Source: Caballeronia insecticola (GTDB lineage Bacteria; Pseudomonadota; Gammaproteobacteria; Burkholderiales; Burkholderiaceae). Taken from it: DNA of 64,000 nucleotides. This document shows positions 26,853 through 36,705 of this stretch, piece by piece. Location: positions 1,178,001 through 1,242,000 of the forward strand of contig NC_021289.1 of NCBI RefSeq assembly GCF_000402035.1, in the 5' to 3' direction. The notes beneath the pieces are model-generated. The model was given only the letters and a program-made list of their open reading frames with translations, did not search any database and was not told the origin of the DNA. The translations under genes were made by a program, and so were the position numbers. The stretch's first letter is position 1. Each line of letters opens with the position of its first letter.

Positions 26853-27767
26853 ATGGATCTGAATCTTCGCGATATCCGGGCGCTCGTCGCCGTGGCCGAG
26901 GCGGGCAGCTTCACGCGTGCGGCGCAGCGGCTGCATCTGTCGCAACCCGCGCTCACGGTGCAAATACGCAGGCTTGAGGAAGTGGTCGGCGCGCGGCTTT
27001 TCGATCGCAATAGCCGCAATGTCGCGCTGACGCCGACGGGCCGCGAACTGCTGCCGCTCTTGCGCAAGTCGCTGCGCGACATGGAGAGCGTGTTGCGCGA
27101 CGCGCGCGCGATGGGCGTCGGCGAAAGCGGCACGATCCGCATCGCCTGCCTGCCGACGTTCGCGGCGAGCGTGTTGCCCGAGTTGATCATCGGCATGAAG
27201 CGCGAGGTGCCGCGCGTCGCGTTCGAGATTCGCGACGTGGTGGCGAGCACGGTGAATGCGCTCGTGCGCGGCGAGGAAGCGGATATCGGCCTGACGGGTG
27301 GCGCAGGTGGCGCAGGTGGCGATTGGGCCGATCCGCTGCTGGAGGTGCTGCACGCAGGCGTGGACCGGCTCGTTGCCGTGTGTCCGCGCGGACATCCGCT
27401 AGCGAAGAAACGCCGTGTCGTGCCGGACGATCTCGCGCGTCTGCCGCTCGTGCTCACCGCGCCGGGCACGAGCGTGCGCGCGGTCGTCGATGCGGCGCTC
27501 GGCGAAACGGGAAAAACGCTGGAGATTGCGTGCGAGCCGACTTACATGATGACCGCCGTCGCGATGGTGCGCGGCGGTCTCGGCGTGACGATCCTGCCGG
27601 AAACCGCGCGCGAGGTGCGCGCGGAGCCGGGACTTGTCGTGAGGCCGATCGATCATCCGGCGTTCGTGCGGCCGATCGCGCTCGTGAAGAAGCGTGGCCG
27701 CACGTTGCCGGCGGTGACGGAGCGCTTCGTCGAGCGCATGCGCGCGACGATGAACGCGCCCCGCTGA
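26853..27767 (+). CDS. LysR-family transcriptional regulator
   Basis: A 304-residue regulator. It has an N-terminal helix-turn-helix (residues about 4-62, GSFTRAAQRLHLSQPALTVQIRRLEE) and a periplasmic-binding-protein-like effector domain (about 90-295). It is divergent from the CitMHS-AtuA operon and is its most likely regulator, responding to the transported acid or a product. A short Gly/Ala-rich run near residue 150 (GGAGGAGGD) is coded by an imperfect repeat of a nine-base unit and may vary between strains. Confidence 0.92.
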   Translation: MDLNLRDIRALVAVAEAGSFTRAAQRLHLSQPALTVQIRRLEEVVGARLFDRNSRNVALTPTGRELLPLLRKSLRDMESVLRDARAMGVGESGTIRIACLPTFAASVLPELIIGMKREVPRVAFEIRDVVASTVNALVRGEEADIGLTGGAGGAGGDWADPLLEVLHAGVDRLVAVCPRGHPLAKKRRVVPDDLARLPLVLTAPGTSVRAVVDAALGETGKTLEIACEPTYMMTAVAMVRGGLGVTILPETAREVRAEPGLVVRPIDHPAFVRPIALVKKRGRTLPAVTERFVERMRATMNAPR

Positions 27768-27776
27768 ACCGCGAGC

Positions 27777-28835
27777 TTACTTCGACATCGTCGACATATC
27801 GATCACGAAGCGGTACTTCACGTCGCTCTTCAGCATGCGTTCGTAAGCGGTGTTGATCTCGTCCATGCGAATCATTTCGATGTCGGACGTGATGCCGTGT
27901 TCGGCGCAGAAGTCGAGCATTTCCTGCGTCTCCGCGATGCCGCCAATCAGCGACCCGGCCAGCGAGCGACGCTTGAAGATCATGTTCATCACGGAAGGCG
28001 ACGGATGCGGATGCTCCGGCACGCCGACCAGCGTCATCGTGCCGTCGCGCTTGAGCAGCGTCATGAACTGATCGAGATCGTGCGGCGCGGCCACCGTGTT
28101 CAGAATGAAGTCGAAGCTGTTGGCATGCGCGGCCATCTGATCCGGATCTTTCGAGATCACCACTTCATGCGCGCCCAGACGCTTCGCGTCTTCGATCTTT
28201 CCCGGCGATGTCGTGAAGAGCACGACATGCGCGCCCATCGCGGCGGCGATCTTCACGCCCATGTGCCCGAGGCCGCCGAGACCCACGACGCCCACCTTGT
28301 GCCCCTTCTGCACCTTCCAGTGACGCAGCGGCGAGTAAGTCGTGATGCCCGCGCACAGCAACGGTGCGACCGCCGCGAGTTCGAGATTGCCGGGCACGCG
28401 CAGGACGAATGCTTCATCGACGACCATCGCCGTCGAATAGCCGCCATAAGTCACGCCGCCCGATTTGCGGTCCGGCGAGTTGTAGGTCTGGATAAAGCTG
28501 TCCGGACCGTCGCAGAATTGTTCAAGCCCTTCCTGACAGGCATCGCACACGCGGCAGGAGTCGACCATGCAGCCGACGCCCGCGAGATCGCCCGCCTTGA
28601 ACTTCGTCACATCCGAGCCGACCTCGACGACGCGCCCGACAATCTCATGTCCCGGCACCACCGGATAGTTCGTGCCGCCCCATTCGTTGCGCGCCATATG
28701 CAGGTCGGAGTGACACACGCCGCAAAAAAGAACGTCGATGCGCACATCGTTCGGGCCGACATCGCGACGATTTATTTCGAACGGGCCGAGCGGTTTGTCG
28801 GTTGCGGACGCGGCATAGGAATAGGCTTTCAGCAT
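27777..28835 (-). CDS. Zinc-dependent NAD(P)(H) alcohol dehydrogenase (YahK/cinnamyl-alcohol type)
   Basis: A 352-residue medium-chain dehydrogenase. The catalytic zinc ligands are in CGVCHSD and GHE, the structural zinc cysteines in DSCRVCDACQEGLEQFC, and the nucleotide-binding loop is VGLGGLGHMG. It belongs to the cinnamyl-alcohol/YahK group that reduces a wide range of aldehydes with NADPH; the physiological substrate is unknown. ATG at 28835 follows a GAGGGA site. It converges with the LysR gene and stands alone, so it is probably a general aldehyde-detoxification enzyme. Confidence 0.92.
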   Translation of the reverse strand: MLKAYSYAASATDKPLGPFEINRRDVGPNDVRIDVLFCGVCHSDLHMARNEWGGTNYPVVPGHEIVGRVVEVGSDVTKFKAGDLAGVGCMVDSCRVCDACQEGLEQFCDGPDSFIQTYNSPDRKSGGVTYGGYSTAMVVDEAFVLRVPGNLELAAVAPLLCAGITTYSPLRHWKVQKGHKVGVVGLGGLGHMGVKIAAAMGAHVVLFTTSPGKIEDAKRLGAHEVVISKDPDQMAAHANSFDFILNTVAAPHDLDQFMTLLKRDGTMTLVGVPEHPHPSPSVMNMIFKRRSLAGSLIGGIAETQEMLDFCAEHGITSDIEMIRMDEINTAYERMLKSDVKYRFVIDMSTMSK

Positions 28836-29305
28836 GTTTGCTTCCCTCTTTGATTTGACTCTTGTGTGAACGAACGCGGCGCCTTTTCGCGATGGAAAAG
28901 CGCAGCCGATGAGACGTGCCGGGTGATGGCTTATGTGCGGCAGCGAACGGTCGCCGTCATTCACCGCCCATGTTGCGGATGACTTGCCGATCGCGCCGAT
29001 ATTTCGGCGGCGACATGCAACGCCAGTACTGTATGCCTATAGGTCATTCCGTGCAGAAACGGCGCGGAGCATACAGCATCGCTGGAGAAATTGACAATCG
29101 TGAGCCCTACCGTCCACTCCCTGCTTAATCGGGATTGTTCGATGACGGCGCGCGACTTAAGGTAGTCATGCGCGCGGAGACGACGAATCTTTTCGCGCGG
29201 CGCCGGGCGGCTCGCGCGCCCGGCGCCTGCTTACGAACCATTCGATCGGCGGGCGGCCGAACGGCACGCGACATTGCGGCACCGACACACTGAGAGAGCG
29301 AGACC
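28836..29305. other. Intergenic region upstream of adh and of a small gene
   Basis: About 470 bases without a supportable gene. It should contain the adh promoter (minus strand) and the promoter of the small gene at 29306, plus the strong hairpin described separately. Confidence 0.4.
29199..29227. repeat. GC-rich inverted repeat (hairpin)
   Basis: An 11-base perfect stem (29199-29209 with 29217-29227, core GGCGCCGGGC) around a seven-base loop. It is not followed by a T-run on either strand, so an intrinsic terminator is doubtful. It lies 79 bases upstream of the small gene at 29306 and could act in its leader RNA. Confidence 0.45.
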
Positions 29306-29602
29306 ATGAAGGCGAAGGCAATCACGGCGAGCATCGACATGCCGGGAGGCGCGGTCAGCGCCGAGTTTCACATCGATACGGGGCGTCTCAGGATTTTCGA
29401 GCGCGGCATGTTGCGCGTCGAAATGTTTCCGCCGCATTCGTGGTTCGCGGTGGCGTCGGTGGCGGGCAACAGCCGCTGGGGCACGCGGCCGCGTGAAGCG
29501 GACCTGTTTCTCGTCGTCGAGAATTTCATCTTGCAGCGCTTCGGCATGACGGCTTATCGCGAGGAGACATCGTGTGCGCGGGAGCAGGCAGCGTCAGCGT
29601 GA
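29306..29602 (+). CDS. Small hypothetical protein
   Basis: A 98-residue protein with no recognised family, though the codon use is typical of real genes here. The sequence contains GRLRIFERGMLRVEMFPPHSWFAVASV and a predicted soluble fold without a signal peptide or membrane span. A GAGAGCGAGA stretch before the ATG can serve as ribosome site. Its 3' end overlaps that of the convergent HNH gene by 9 bases. Function unknown. Confidence 0.6.
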   Translation: MKAKAITASIDMPGGAVSAEFHIDTGRLRIFERGMLRVEMFPPHSWFAVASVAGNSRWGTRPREADLFLVVENFILQRFGMTAYREETSCAREQAASA

Positions 29603-29911
29603 ACGCGCACGCCGCGTGCGCTCATGGAACCCGTTCGGCTTGGTCCGCACCCATTCGACGAAACTGCGCACCGCCTCGTGCGCGAGCAACGCATCCACGG
29701 TGGCATAGTGTTGCGCCAGTTCTTTCTCCGTGAAGAGCGCATGCAATTGCCGATGACATATGCGATGCAGCACCGCCGTGTGCCTGCCGCCGTGCGACTT
29801 CGGCACCAGATGATGCAAGTCACGTTCCGCCGACGGCACCGGACGCCCGCATAGCGCGCAGACTTCTTCCTGCGGCGGGTGATACCACGGTTCCGGGGTG
29901 CGCTTCGCCAT
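29594..29911 (-). CDS. Small HNH-type nuclease-like protein
   Basis: A 105-residue protein with a zinc-ribbon HNH layout: CALCGRP near residue 18, then DLHHLVPKSHGGRH (the HH pair of the nuclease motif) and LHRICHRQLHALF. Similar small proteins are widespread in Proteobacteria and annotated as HNH endonucleases; some act in phage packaging or defence, most are uncharacterised. It stands alone and overlaps the end of the opposite gene. Nuclease activity is inferred from the motif only. Confidence 0.72.
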   Translation of the reverse strand: MAKRTPEPWYHPPQEEVCALCGRPVPSAERDLHHLVPKSHGGRHTAVLHRICHRQLHALFTEKELAQHYATVDALLAHEAVRSFVEWVRTKPNGFHERTRRARSR

Positions 29912-30067
29912 CGCGTTTCTCGCTCTGCAAACTCTCGGGTCCTGGCGAGTTTACGCCGCGATGCGCCGCGACGCACAGCGATGCATCGAGTCGTTTTATT
30001 TTGCGCACAGGCATGGCAACATGAAGACGCTGTTCACCGTCCACGCAGTCCTCTAGCCGGAGAAGCC

Positions 30068-30370
30068 ATGGAAGTGACCATCAGCGAATTGACGGGCATG
30101 CTTGCGGAACTGGAACGGGAAGATCCCGTCGATTACGGCGATCTTCCGTTCGGTGAACCCGAATTGCGCAGCCTCGTCATGACCGCGCTCGTCGACAAGC
30201 ATCGAAAGCTGCAGGCGAGCGGCCTCAATCCCGGCGACGTCAATCTCACCTACATGCTGACCACCGCGCTGCTGCTGCTGGAAAATCTCGTGCTGCATGC
30301 GCGTCTTTTGTTGTTGCAAGGGCAACATATCGATGTGAACGCGCTGCTGCGGAAATATTCGGGCGGTTGA
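30068..30370 (+). CDS. Small hypothetical protein
   Basis: A 100-residue, probably all-helical protein. The acidic first half (LAELEREDPVDYGDLPFGEPELRSLV) is followed by a Leu-rich segment (LTTALLLLENLVLHARLLLLQG) that may be an amphipathic or coiled helix rather than a membrane span. ATG at 30068 has a GGAGAA site five to six bases upstream. No family recognised. It converges with the coiled-coil gene at 30404. Confidence 0.6.
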   Translation: MEVTISELTGMLAELEREDPVDYGDLPFGEPELRSLVMTALVDKHRKLQASGLNPGDVNLTYMLTTALLLLENLVLHARLLLLQGQHIDVNALLRKYSGG

Positions 30371-30403
30371 GCGACCAGCGCGCGTTCAACGCGCGTTCCG
30401 TTT

Positions 30404-30835
30404 TCAACGCACCCGGCGCATGGGCGGCCGATAACCCGGAATCTGCCGCAACGCGTGGTCGCATGCAGCGGACAACGCGGCCAAACGGTCGACGCTCTCG
30501 CGCATTTCAACGTGCGTGCGCGTAATGACTTGGCGCAGATGTTCGAGGCGCGGCGAGATCGAATCCGCAATCACGGTGCACTCTTCCTTGCGCGCGACCA
30601 ACGCTTCCGCGTCCTCGCGCGCCTCGCGAAGCTCCATGATCGACACCGCGTTCTGTGCGAGTTGTCGTGCGTAGTGTTCGGCAAGATCGCCGAAGCCGAT
30701 CAGGCGCATGCGCTCGACGAACGCGCGCATCGACTCCATCGCGAGTTCGCCTGCGTCGTAGGCCATGAATTGCACGTCATTGATCGGTAGGGATGTGCGT
30801 CCTTCGGGGGTATCGAATTCGAGCCGGGTCGGCAT
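30404..30835 (-). CDS. Hypothetical coiled-coil protein
   Basis: A 143-residue soluble protein. After a short beta-like start (TRLEFDTPEGRTSLPINDVQ) most of the chain is charged and helical (about 30-130) with coiled-coil character (ELREAREDAEALVARKEECTVIAD). No family is recognised and no enzyme motif seen. Codon use fits its neighbours. It is divergent from the region leading to the nap operon. Confidence 0.55.
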   Translation of the reverse strand: MPTRLEFDTPEGRTSLPINDVQFMAYDAGELAMESMRAFVERMRLIGFGDLAEHYARQLAQNAVSIMELREAREDAEALVARKEECTVIADSISPRLEHLRQVITRTHVEMRESVDRLAALSAACDHALRQIPGYRPPMRRVR

Positions 30836-31232
30836 GATGTTGAGTGCGTGGTATTGAAGATGCGCAAATTCTAGGACGTCGATGCATGCGCGCTGCTCGG
30901 AACTTGACGAAACGCGATGCGCCGAAAAGGCAATTCAACGTTACGTACCGAATGCACGATGCCTCGAACGATTTCGATCCCGCGCGAGGGAAGGATCAGA
31001 CCCTCATCGCATTGCTTGTTTGCTCATGCATTTCGGGCGCATCCGCGGCAATCGCCAACACGTCGCTCAATCATTTTGCGAACTGCAACAGATCGCACAC
31101 GATTCAATTCGACCGCGCCTTGAATTAATAAACCGTTGCGCAAATCGCTTCATACGTCCCGCCAATTTAAGCTTGAAAAGACGCATTGCATCTACCAACA
31201 ATGAAGTCATCCTTCGTGCTGGCCATCCCACA
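30836..31232. promoter_or_regulatory. Upstream region of the nap-ccm operon
   Basis: About 400 bases, AT-rich in the last 200, with no supportable gene. An imperfect inverted repeat, ATTCAA and TTGAAT with a 12-base gap, lies near 31100-31125. A consensus FNR/ANR box (TTGAT-N4-ATCAA) was not found. The promoter of the nap operon should be here. Confidence 0.45.
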
Positions 31233-31418
31233 ATGCCGAGCGAATCCGATACGCGTCCCCTGGACGAGAAAAACGAAATTCGCAAATCAGAGGAACTGCG
31301 CAGCTTTCTGTTTCTGACCGTCGTGATGGTTCCCGTGCTCACGGTCATGTTCATTGCCGCGTATGGATTCGCCGTCTGGTTCTATCAGATGCTGGTAGGC
31401 GGACCGCCGCATCATTGA
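31233..31418 (+). CDS. napE: NapE, small membrane protein of the periplasmic nitrate reductase operon
   Basis: A 61-residue protein: a charged N-terminal part (about 1-22) and one transmembrane helix (about 24-52, LFLTVVMVPVLTVMFIAAYGFAVWFYQ) with the GYGFAVW motif common in NapE. Its role is not established. It opens the nap operon; napD begins 36 bases after its stop. Position and motif give the identification. Confidence 0.85.
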   Translation: MPSESDTRPLDEKNEIRKSEELRSFLFLTVVMVPVLTVMFIAAYGFAVWFYQMLVGGPPHH

Positions 31419-31453
31419 AAAATCACCGCGACTATTTCAATAAAGGGACGCGC

Positions 31454-31792
31454 ATGCCCGTCGATACCCACGATCGTTTCGACGATCAGACGGACAACTC
31501 TGATGAGTTTCACGTCGCGGGCGTCGTTGTATACGCCCGGATAGAAAGCCTGAAACGCGTCGCGGAGCATCTTGCGGAATTGCCCGGCGCCGAAGTGCAC
31601 GGGTTCAATGCCGACGGAAGAATCGTTCTCACACTCGAAGGAAATCGCTCGTTCTATGTCGCCGAATTGCTGCACGCGGTTCAGGCCCTACCGGACGTCG
31701 TGAGCACCGCGCTCGTCTATCAGCATCACGAGCATGTGGATCCGCTGAGCGAGGAAATCGCCGATGAAACTGACTCGTCGCGCGTTCATTAA
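31454..31792 (+). CDS. napD: NapD, chaperone for the NapA Tat signal peptide
   Basis: A 112-residue cytoplasmic protein with the NapD core [32 protein letters not shown] and a ferredoxin-like fold. NapD binds the twin-arginine signal of NapA and holds back export until the molybdenum cofactor is inserted. ATG at 31454 is chosen because of the AAAGGGA ribosome site; an ATG at 31415 is less likely. Its 3' end overlaps the napA start by 29 bases. Confidence 0.92.
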   Translation: MPVDTHDRFDDQTDNSDEFHVAGVVVYARIESLKRVAEHLAELPGAEVHGFNADGRIVLTLEGNRSFYVAELLHAVQALPDVVSTALVYQHHEHVDPLSEEIADETDSSRVH

Positions 31793-34253
31793 GCAAACGG
31801 CGGCCGCCACGGCCGCCGCATCCGCGGGCATCACGCTGCCCGGCACGCAAGCCGTCGCCGCAGGCGATGACATCGCCTGGTCGAAAGCGCCCTGTCGCTT
31901 CTGCGGCACCGGTTGCGGCGTGCTCGTCGGGGTCAAGGGCAATCAGGTGGTCGCGACGCAGGCGGACCCGCAAGCCGAAGTCAATCGCGGACTGAACTGC
32001 GTCAAGGGCTATTTCCTCTCGAAGATCATGTACGGGCAGGACCGCCTGACCACGCCGCTCATGCGCATGAAGAACGGTCAGTTCGACAAGAACGGCGAAT
32101 TCGCGCCCGTTTCGTGGGACACGGCCTTCGACGTGATGGCCCAACACTTCAAGCGCGTGCTGAAGGACAAGGGGCCGACTGCGGTCGGCATGTTCGGCTC
32201 GGGGCAATGGACCGTGTGGGAAGGCTATGCCGGCGTCAAGCTGATGAAGGCCGGCTTTCGCAGCAACAACATCGACCCGAACGCGCGGCATTGCATGGCT
32301 TCGGCGGTGACGGGCTTCATGCGCACCTTCGGCATGGATGAGCCGATGGGCTGCTACGACGACATCGAAGAAACCGATGCCTTCGTGCTGTGGGGCTCGA
32401 ACATGGCCGAGATGCATCCGGTGCTGTGGACGCGCGTGACCGCACGCCGTCTGTCGGACCCGAACGTGCGCGTTGTCACGCTGTCGACGTTCGAGCATCG
32501 TTCGTTCGATCTCGCCGATCAGACGATCGTCTTCACGCCGCAGTCCGATCTCGCGATCATGAATTACATCGCGAATTACATCATCAAGAACGGCAAGGTG
32601 AATCGCGAGTTCATCGAAAAGCATACGGTGTTCAAGAAGGGCAATGCCGATATCGGCTATGGCTTGCGACCCGATCATCCGCCGCAGAAAGCCGCGAAGA
32701 ACGCGGGCGACCCGAACGGTTCGCAGCCGATCACCTTCGACGAGTTCGCGCAGTTCGTCTCGCGTTACGACGCCTCTTATGTGACGAAGCTGTCGGGCGT
32801 GCCGAAGACCAAGCTGGATCAGCTCGCGCAGTTGTACGCGGATCCGAAGACGCGCGTCGTGTCGTTCTGGACGATGGGCTTCAATCAACACACGCGCGGC
32901 ACGTGGGCCAACAACATGGTCTACAACCTGCATCTGCTGACGGGCAAGATCGCAACGCCCGGCAACAGTCCGTTCTCGCTGACGGGCCAGCCGTCCGCAT
33001 GCGGCACGGCGCGCGAAGTCGGCACGTTCTCGCATCGTTTGCCGGCTGACATGGTGGTCACCAACCCGAAGCATCGCGAGGAAGCGGAGCACATCTGGAA
33101 GCTGCCGGAGGGAACCATTCCCGACAAGCCCGGTTTTCACGCGGTGCTGCAAAACCGCATGCTGCGCGACGGCAAGATCAACGCCTACTGGGTGATGGTC
33201 AACAACAACATGCAGGCCGCCGCGAACATGAACAACGAGGGGCTGCCGGGTTATCGCAATGCGTCGAACTTCGTGGTGGTGTCGGATGTTTATCCGACCG
33301 TCACGGCCGTTGCCGCCGATATGATCCTGCCATCCGCGATGTGGGTCGAAAAGGAAGGCGCCTATGGCAACGCGGAGCGCCGCACGCAGTTCTGGCATCA
33401 ACTGGTCGAAGCGCCGGGGCAGGCGCGCTCGGATCTGTGGCAGATCGTCGAGTTTTCCAAACGCTTCAAGGTGGAGGAAGTCTGGCCTGCCGAGTTGATC
33501 GCGAAGAAGCCGGAATACAAGGGCAAAACGCTCTACGACGTGCTTTACCGCAACGGTCAGGTCGACAAATTTCCGTCGTCGCAGGAAGACGCGAAGTATC
33601 GCAACGACGAAGCCAAGGCCTTCGGCTTCTATATCCAGAAGGGCTTGTTCGAGGAATACGCGAGCTTCGGGCGCGGCCACGGCCATGATCTCGCGCCGTT
33701 CGACAACTATCACCAGGCGCGCGGACTGCGCTGGCCGGTCGTAAACGGCAAGGAAACGTTGCGGCGTTACAAGGAAGGCTCCGATCCGTATGTGAAGGCC
33801 GGAACGGGCTGGCAGTTCTATGGCAATACCGACGGCCGCGCCGTGATCTATGCCTTGCCGTACGAACCGCCGGCCGAGTCGCCGGACAAGGAGTATCCGT
33901 TCTGGCTCGCGACCGGACGCGTGCTCGAACACTGGCATTCCGGCTCGATGACACGTCGCGTGCCCGAGCTGTATCGTGCGTTCCCGAACGCGGTGTGCTT
34001 CATGCATCCCGACGATGCGAAAGCGCTCGGTCTGCGGCGCGGCGTCGAAGTGCGCGTGATCTCGCGACGTGGCGAGATGCGCACGCGCATCGAGACACGC
34101 GGCCGCGACAAGCCGCCGCGCGGGCTCGTCTTCGTGCCGTGGTTCGATTCGAGTCAACTCATCAACAAGGTCACGCTCGACGCCACCGACCCGATCTCCT
34201 TCCAGACCGACTTCAAGAAGTGCGCGGTCCGGATCGTCCGGGTTCAGGCCTAG
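31764..34253 (+). CDS. napA: NapA, catalytic subunit of periplasmic nitrate reductase
   Basis: An 829-residue molybdoprotein of normal length. It has a Tat signal with RR at 5-6, the [4Fe-4S] cysteines C44, C47, C51 and C79, and the molybdenum-ligating C177 in NARHCMAS. The C-terminal molybdopterin-binding domain includes [18 protein letters not shown]. It reduces nitrate to nitrite in the periplasm, receiving electrons from NapB. The gene overlaps napD and is followed 8 bases later by napB. NapF, NapG and NapH are absent, so electrons must come through NapC from the quinol pool. Confidence 0.97.
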   Translation: MKLTRRAFIKQTAAATAAASAGITLPGTQAVAAGDDIAWSKAPCRFCGTGCGVLVGVKGNQVVATQADPQAEVNRGLNCVKGYFLSKIMYGQDRLTTPLMRMKNGQFDKNGEFAPVSWDTAFDVMAQHFKRVLKDKGPTAVGMFGSGQWTVWEGYAGVKLMKAGFRSNNIDPNARHCMASAVTGFMRTFGMDEPMGCYDDIEETDAFVLWGSNMAEMHPVLWTRVTARRLSDPNVRVVTLSTFEHRSFDLADQTIVFTPQSDLAIMNYIANYIIKNGKVNREFIEKHTVFKKGNADIGYGLRPDHPPQKAAKNAGDPNGSQPITFDEFAQFVSRYDASYVTKLSGVPKTKLDQLAQLYADPKTRVVSFWTMGFNQHTRGTWANNMVYNLHLLTGKIATPGNSPFSLTGQPSACGTAREVGTFSHRLPADMVVTNPKHREEAEHIWKLPEGTIPDKPGFHAVLQNRMLRDGKINAYWVMVNNNMQAAANMNNEGLPGYRNASNFVVVSDVYPTVTAVAADMILPSAMWVEKEGAYGNAERRTQFWHQLVEAPGQARSDLWQIVEFSKRFKVEEVWPAELIAKKPEYKGKTLYDVLYRNGQVDKFPSSQEDAKYRNDEAKAFGFYIQKGLFEEYASFGRGHGHDLAPFDNYHQARGLRWPVVNGKETLRRYKEGSDPYVKAGTGWQFYGNTDGRAVIYALPYEPPAESPDKEYPFWLATGRVLEHWHSGSMTRRVPELYRAFPNAVCFMHPDDAKALGLRRGVEVRVISRRGEMRTRIETRGRDKPPRGLVFVPWFDSSQLINKVTLDATDPISFQTDFKKCAVRIVRVQA

Positions 34254-34261
34254 GAGCACCT

Positions 34262-34741
34262 ATGCGCACGCTGCTCGCCGTCGTCATCGTTCCGCTGGTC
34301 GCGCTTGCCGCGCTCGCGATCGCGCAGCCGACCGTACCGGACCTGCCGTTCCACGATTCGCTGCGCGGCACGGCGCCGCTCAACGAAGAGCCGAAGCCGC
34401 CGCTCATCGTGCCCACGGAGAACAAGGACGTGATACGCGGCCTCAACTACGCGCAGCAGCCGCCGACCATCCCGCACAAGATCGACAACTATCAGCTCGA
34501 CAAGAACGCCAACCGCTGTCTCGCGTGTCACGCGCGCAGCCGTGCCGAAGAAAGCGGCGCGGTGCCCGTCGCGGTATCGCATTACATGGACCGCGATGGC
34601 ACGGTGTCGGGACATCTTTCGCCGCGCCGCTACTTCTGCACGCAGTGCCACGTTCCGCAGGCGGATACGAAGCCGCTGGTCGGCAATTCGTTCGTCGCCG
34701 TCGAGGACATCAAGCAGGCGCCCAAGAACCAGAAACGATAA
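34262..34741 (+). CDS. napB: NapB, dihaem cytochrome c subunit
   Basis: A 159-residue exported protein. It has a signal peptide (about 1-22), two haem-binding motifs CLACH and CTQCH, and the conserved [19 protein letters not shown] and [12 protein letters not shown] contexts of NapB. It passes electrons from NapC to NapA in the periplasm. A GGAG site precedes the ATG. Its haem attachment depends on cytochrome c maturation, encoded directly downstream. Confidence 0.96.
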   Translation: MRTLLAVVIVPLVALAALAIAQPTVPDLPFHDSLRGTAPLNEEPKPPLIVPTENKDVIRGLNYAQQPPTIPHKIDNYQLDKNANRCLACHARSRAEESGAVPVAVSHYMDRDGTVSGHLSPRRYFCTQCHVPQADTKPLVGNSFVAVEDIKQAPKNQKR

Positions 34742-34757
34742 GCGACCCATCACCATC

Positions 34758-35360
34758 ATGCGCGAACTGATCAAGCGCTACTGGATCACCATTCGACGGC
34801 CGAGCCTGTATTACAGCCTCGGCTTTCTGACGCTGGGCGGCTTCATTGCAGGCGTGGTCTTCTGGGGCGCGTTCAATACGGCAATGGAACTGACCAACAC
34901 CGAAGCGTTCTGCACCGGCTGTCACGAGATGCGCGACAACACGTATGCGGAGCTTAAGAACACGATTCACTTCAGCAATCGCACGGGCGTGCACGCGAAG
35001 TGTTCGGACTGCCATGTGCCGCACGAATGGACCGACAAGATCGCGCGCAAGATGCAGGCGTCGAAGGAAGTGTGGGCGAAGATCTTCGGCGTGGTGAACA
35101 CGCGCGAAAAGTTTCTCGACAAGCGGCTCGAACTCGCCGAACACGAATGGGCGCGCTTCAAGGCGAACGATTCGCTCGAATGCCGCAACTGCCATTCGTT
35201 CCAGTACATGGACTTCACGCGACAAAGCCCGCGCGCACAGGCGGCGCATCAACGCTTTCTGGAGACGGGCGAGAAGACGTGCATCGATTGCCACAAGGGT
35301 ATCGCGCATGAGTTGCCGAACATGGTGAAAGCTCAGGAACAGGAAAACAGCAAGAAGTAA
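34758..35360 (+). CDS. napC: NapC, membrane-anchored tetrahaem quinol dehydrogenase
   Basis: A 200-residue NapC/NirT protein: one N-terminal membrane anchor (about 17-40) and a periplasmic domain with four haem motifs CTGCH, CSDCH, CRNCH and CIDCH. It oxidises quinol and feeds NapB. It is the last nap gene; ccmA begins 45 bases later with its own AAGGAGA ribosome site, so nap and ccm are probably one transcript. Confidence 0.96.
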   Translation: MRELIKRYWITIRRPSLYYSLGFLTLGGFIAGVVFWGAFNTAMELTNTEAFCTGCHEMRDNTYAELKNTIHFSNRTGVHAKCSDCHVPHEWTDKIARKMQASKEVWAKIFGVVNTREKFLDKRLELAEHEWARFKANDSLECRNCHSFQYMDFTRQSPRAQAAHQRFLETGEKTCIDCHKGIAHELPNMVKAQEQENSKK

Positions 35361-35405
35361 CGAACGCCGCGACCTGCACTGCATTTCGACGTAAAGGAGA
35401 CATCG

Positions 35406-36035
35406 ATGCTGAGCGCCCGGCAACTCGACATCATGCGCGGCCAACGCACGATCGTGGCGGGCGTGGATTTGCATGTCGATGGCGGCGCGGCGCTCGTGAT
35501 TCACGGCGCGAACGGCAGCGGCAAGAGTTCGCTGATCGCCGCGCTCGCGGGCTTGCTGCCGCCCGTTGCGGGTCATGTGATGTGGCGTGGCGCGGACGTG
35601 CGCGATGACCCGGCGCGCTTTCGCCGCGATCTCGCGTATCTCGGTCACGCCGACGGCTTCAACGGCGATCTGAGCGTAGCGGAGAATCTGCGCTTCGCGG
35701 CGCTCATCGGCGCGCACGTCGCAAAAGCTGTGCAGCATGACGGCGACGTGCTCGATCAGGCCGGCATATTGCCGCTGTTGCACGTGAGCCTGAATCGCTT
35801 GTCGCAAGGACAAAGACGCCGCGTCGCGCTCGCACGGCTCGTGCTCGCAAACAAGCCGCTCTGGCTGCTCGACGAACCCACCGACGCCCTCGACGATACC
35901 GGCGCGACATGGTTCGCCTCATGTATCGACGATCATCTGCGCGCAGGCGGCACGCTCGTCGCGACGACGCATCGTCCTTTGCTTGGCGGTTCCGGTCACG
36001 CGCGGCATCTGCATCTTGCACGGAGCGCGGCATGA
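35406..36035 (+). CDS. ccmA: CcmA, ABC ATPase of haem/cytochrome c maturation
   Basis: A 209-residue ATPase. The Walker A loop is GANGSGKSS (about 34-42), the signature LSQGQRRRVALARL and Walker B LWLLDEP. With CcmB and CcmC it releases haem-loaded CcmE in System I maturation. It follows napC and overlaps ccmB by the ATGA at 36032-36035. Confidence 0.95.
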   Translation: MLSARQLDIMRGQRTIVAGVDLHVDGGAALVIHGANGSGKSSLIAALAGLLPPVAGHVMWRGADVRDDPARFRRDLAYLGHADGFNGDLSVAENLRFAALIGAHVAKAVQHDGDVLDQAGILPLLHVSLNRLSQGQRRRVALARLVLANKPLWLLDEPTDALDDTGATWFASCIDDHLRAGGTLVATTHRPLLGGSGHARHLHLARSAA

Positions 36036-36700
36036 TCGCGCTGACGCTTCAGGTCATTCGCCGCGAACTGATGCTGCACTGGCGCGCGCGCACGCTTACG
36101 TTGTCGGTGCTGCTGTTCTTCGTGCTCGCGTCGAGTCTGTTCGCTATCGGCATCGGTCCCGAACCGAAGCTGCTGCGCGCGGTCGCGCCGGGCGTGCTGT
36201 GGGTCACCGCGTTGTTCGCGGCGTTGTTGTCGGCGGGACAGCTATTCAACAACGACTTCGCGAGCGGCGCGCTCGAACAGATGCTGCTCTCGCCGCAGCC
36301 GCTCGCGTGCATCGTGCTCGGCAAAATCGCCGCGCACTGGCTCACGACCGGCCTCGCGCTCGTTGTGCTGGCGCCGCTCGTCGCGCTCGAATACGGACTC
36401 GATGCCCGCACCGTTATCACGCTGATGGGCTCGCTTCTGATCGGCACACCACTGCTGTCGCTGCTCGGCTCGATGGGCGCCGCGCTCACGCTCGGCGTGC
36501 GCGGCGGCAGTGTCGTGCTCGCGCTTCTGGTGCTGCCGCTGTATGTGCCGGTGCTCGTGTTCGGCGTCGGCGCGGTTGATCCGGCGGGCGGCGCTGCGTG
36601 GTCGCACGCGAATTTCTCGCTGCTCGCGGCGGCGCTGTGCGTCGCATCGTGGCTGTGTCCGTGGGCGAGCGCGGCGGCGCTGCGCATCTCGATGGAGTAG
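36032..36700 (+). CDS. ccmB: CcmB, permease subunit of the Ccm ABC complex
   Basis: A 222-residue inner-membrane protein with six predicted helices. The typical N terminus is QVIRRELMLHWRAR, followed by LFNNDFASGALEQMLLSPQPL. It pairs with CcmA and CcmC. The start overlaps the ccmA stop. Length matches the family. Confidence 0.95.
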   Translation: MIALTLQVIRRELMLHWRARTLTLSVLLFFVLASSLFAIGIGPEPKLLRAVAPGVLWVTALFAALLSAGQLFNNDFASGALEQMLLSPQPLACIVLGKIAAHWLTTGLALVVLAPLVALEYGLDARTVITLMGSLLIGTPLLSLLGSMGAALTLGVRGGSVVLALLVLPLYVPVLVFGVGAVDPAGGAAWSHANFSLLAAALCVASWLCPWASAAALRISME

Positions 36701-36705
36701 TGCCG

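Noticed and set aside
27295..27330. Tandem nine-base repeat in the LysR gene as a CRISPR-like or mobile repeat
   Set aside because: Only about three imperfect units in frame within a coding region; simple slippage of a Gly/Ala codon run.
30844..31128. Short frames upstream of napE as possible nap genes (napF or similar)
   Set aside because: No ferredoxin-type cysteine motifs; AT-rich promoter-like composition.
30836..31232. FNR/ANR box for the nap operon
   Set aside because: Searched by eye for TTGAT-N4-ATCAA and close variants; none found. The ATTCAA/TTGAAT pair does not fit the family.
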